From contig JALVBA010000230.1 of the NCBI GenBank assembly GCA_027010905.1, forward strand, positions 1 through 22,816: a stretch of DNA of 22,816 nucleotides. The letters are read 5' to 3'. The DNA is from Marinilabiliaceae bacterium (GTDB lineage Bacteria > Bacteroidota > Bacteroidia > Bacteroidales > Marinilabiliaceae). Position 1 is the first letter of the stretch; each line of letters opens with the position of its first letter. Below the pieces are notes generated by a model. That model had not been told where the DNA came from. It was given only the letters and a program-made list of their open reading frames with translations, and made no database searches. Positions 22,811 through 22,816 of the stretch are shown here, in pieces. Position numbers and translations under genes: made by a program.

Positions 22811-22816
22811 TTAGGT

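Overview
The window looks like chromosome from an anaerobic or facultative member of the Bacteroidota. Evidence seen directly: several TAnnTTTG promoter -7 boxes, Bacteroidota-style surface proteins (a GH92 lipoprotein, and an outer-membrane protein resembling the DUF5723 family encoded with a lipoprotein), AT-rich spacers and GC-rich palindromic intergenic repeats of the kind common in this phylum. No rRNA, tRNA, CRISPR array or insertion sequence was seen. Genus cannot be fixed by eye.

Layout. 1-859 (+): a small ArsR-family regulator and queD. 860-5353 (-): an outer-membrane DUF5723-like protein with an upstream lipoprotein gene, and a GH92 exo-mannosidase lipoprotein. 5466-6300 (-): the decayed remnant of a membrane histidine kinase. 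6395-7402 (-): a YeeE/YedE (TsuA-type) sulfur-compound transporter. 7764-8468 (+): a TorF-like outer-membrane protein. 8469-8958: a gene-free stretch with two stem-loop repeats. 8959-9960 (-): an extended SDR. 10137-10739 (+): riboflavin synthase, sharing a bidirectional terminator with a CBS-pair protein at 10818-11294 (-).

The centrepiece is 22723 down to 11449 (-): twelve genes in one direction forming a complex-I-related membrane respiratory complex. The order is MrpE, MrpF, MrpG, DUF4040 (MbhD), MbhE+MrpB fused, MrpC, two MrpD-type pumps fused, NuoH, NuoB, NuoC, NuoD, then a NuoI-type ferredoxin fused to a GltD/NfnL-type flavoprotein. This matches, as I recall it, the archaeal Mbx/MBS (membrane-bound sulfane sulfur reductase) gene order. 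It is not a [NiFe] hydrogenase: both nickel CxxC motifs of the large subunit read CxxE. It is not complex I: the NuoB-type subunit has three instead of four ligand cysteines for the proximal cluster, and NuoEFG are absent. A three-cysteine, site-differentiated proximal cluster is the hallmark reported for MBS.

Working model (inference): electrons from ferredoxin and/or NAD(P)H enter through the 598-residue flavo-iron-sulfur subunit, pass to the proximal cluster, and reduce a sulfane-sulfur or disulfide-type acceptor, while two pump modules plus the Mrp-like module move H+ and/or Na+. The flavoprotein fusion could instead make the complex an ion-motive ferredoxin:NAD(P)+ oxidoreductase. A sulfur-compound importer 4 kb away fits a sulfur theme but does not prove it. 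Two of the operon's spacers carry paired GC-rich inverted repeats, and one carries an 8-bp tandem repeat just before the pump-fusion start codon.
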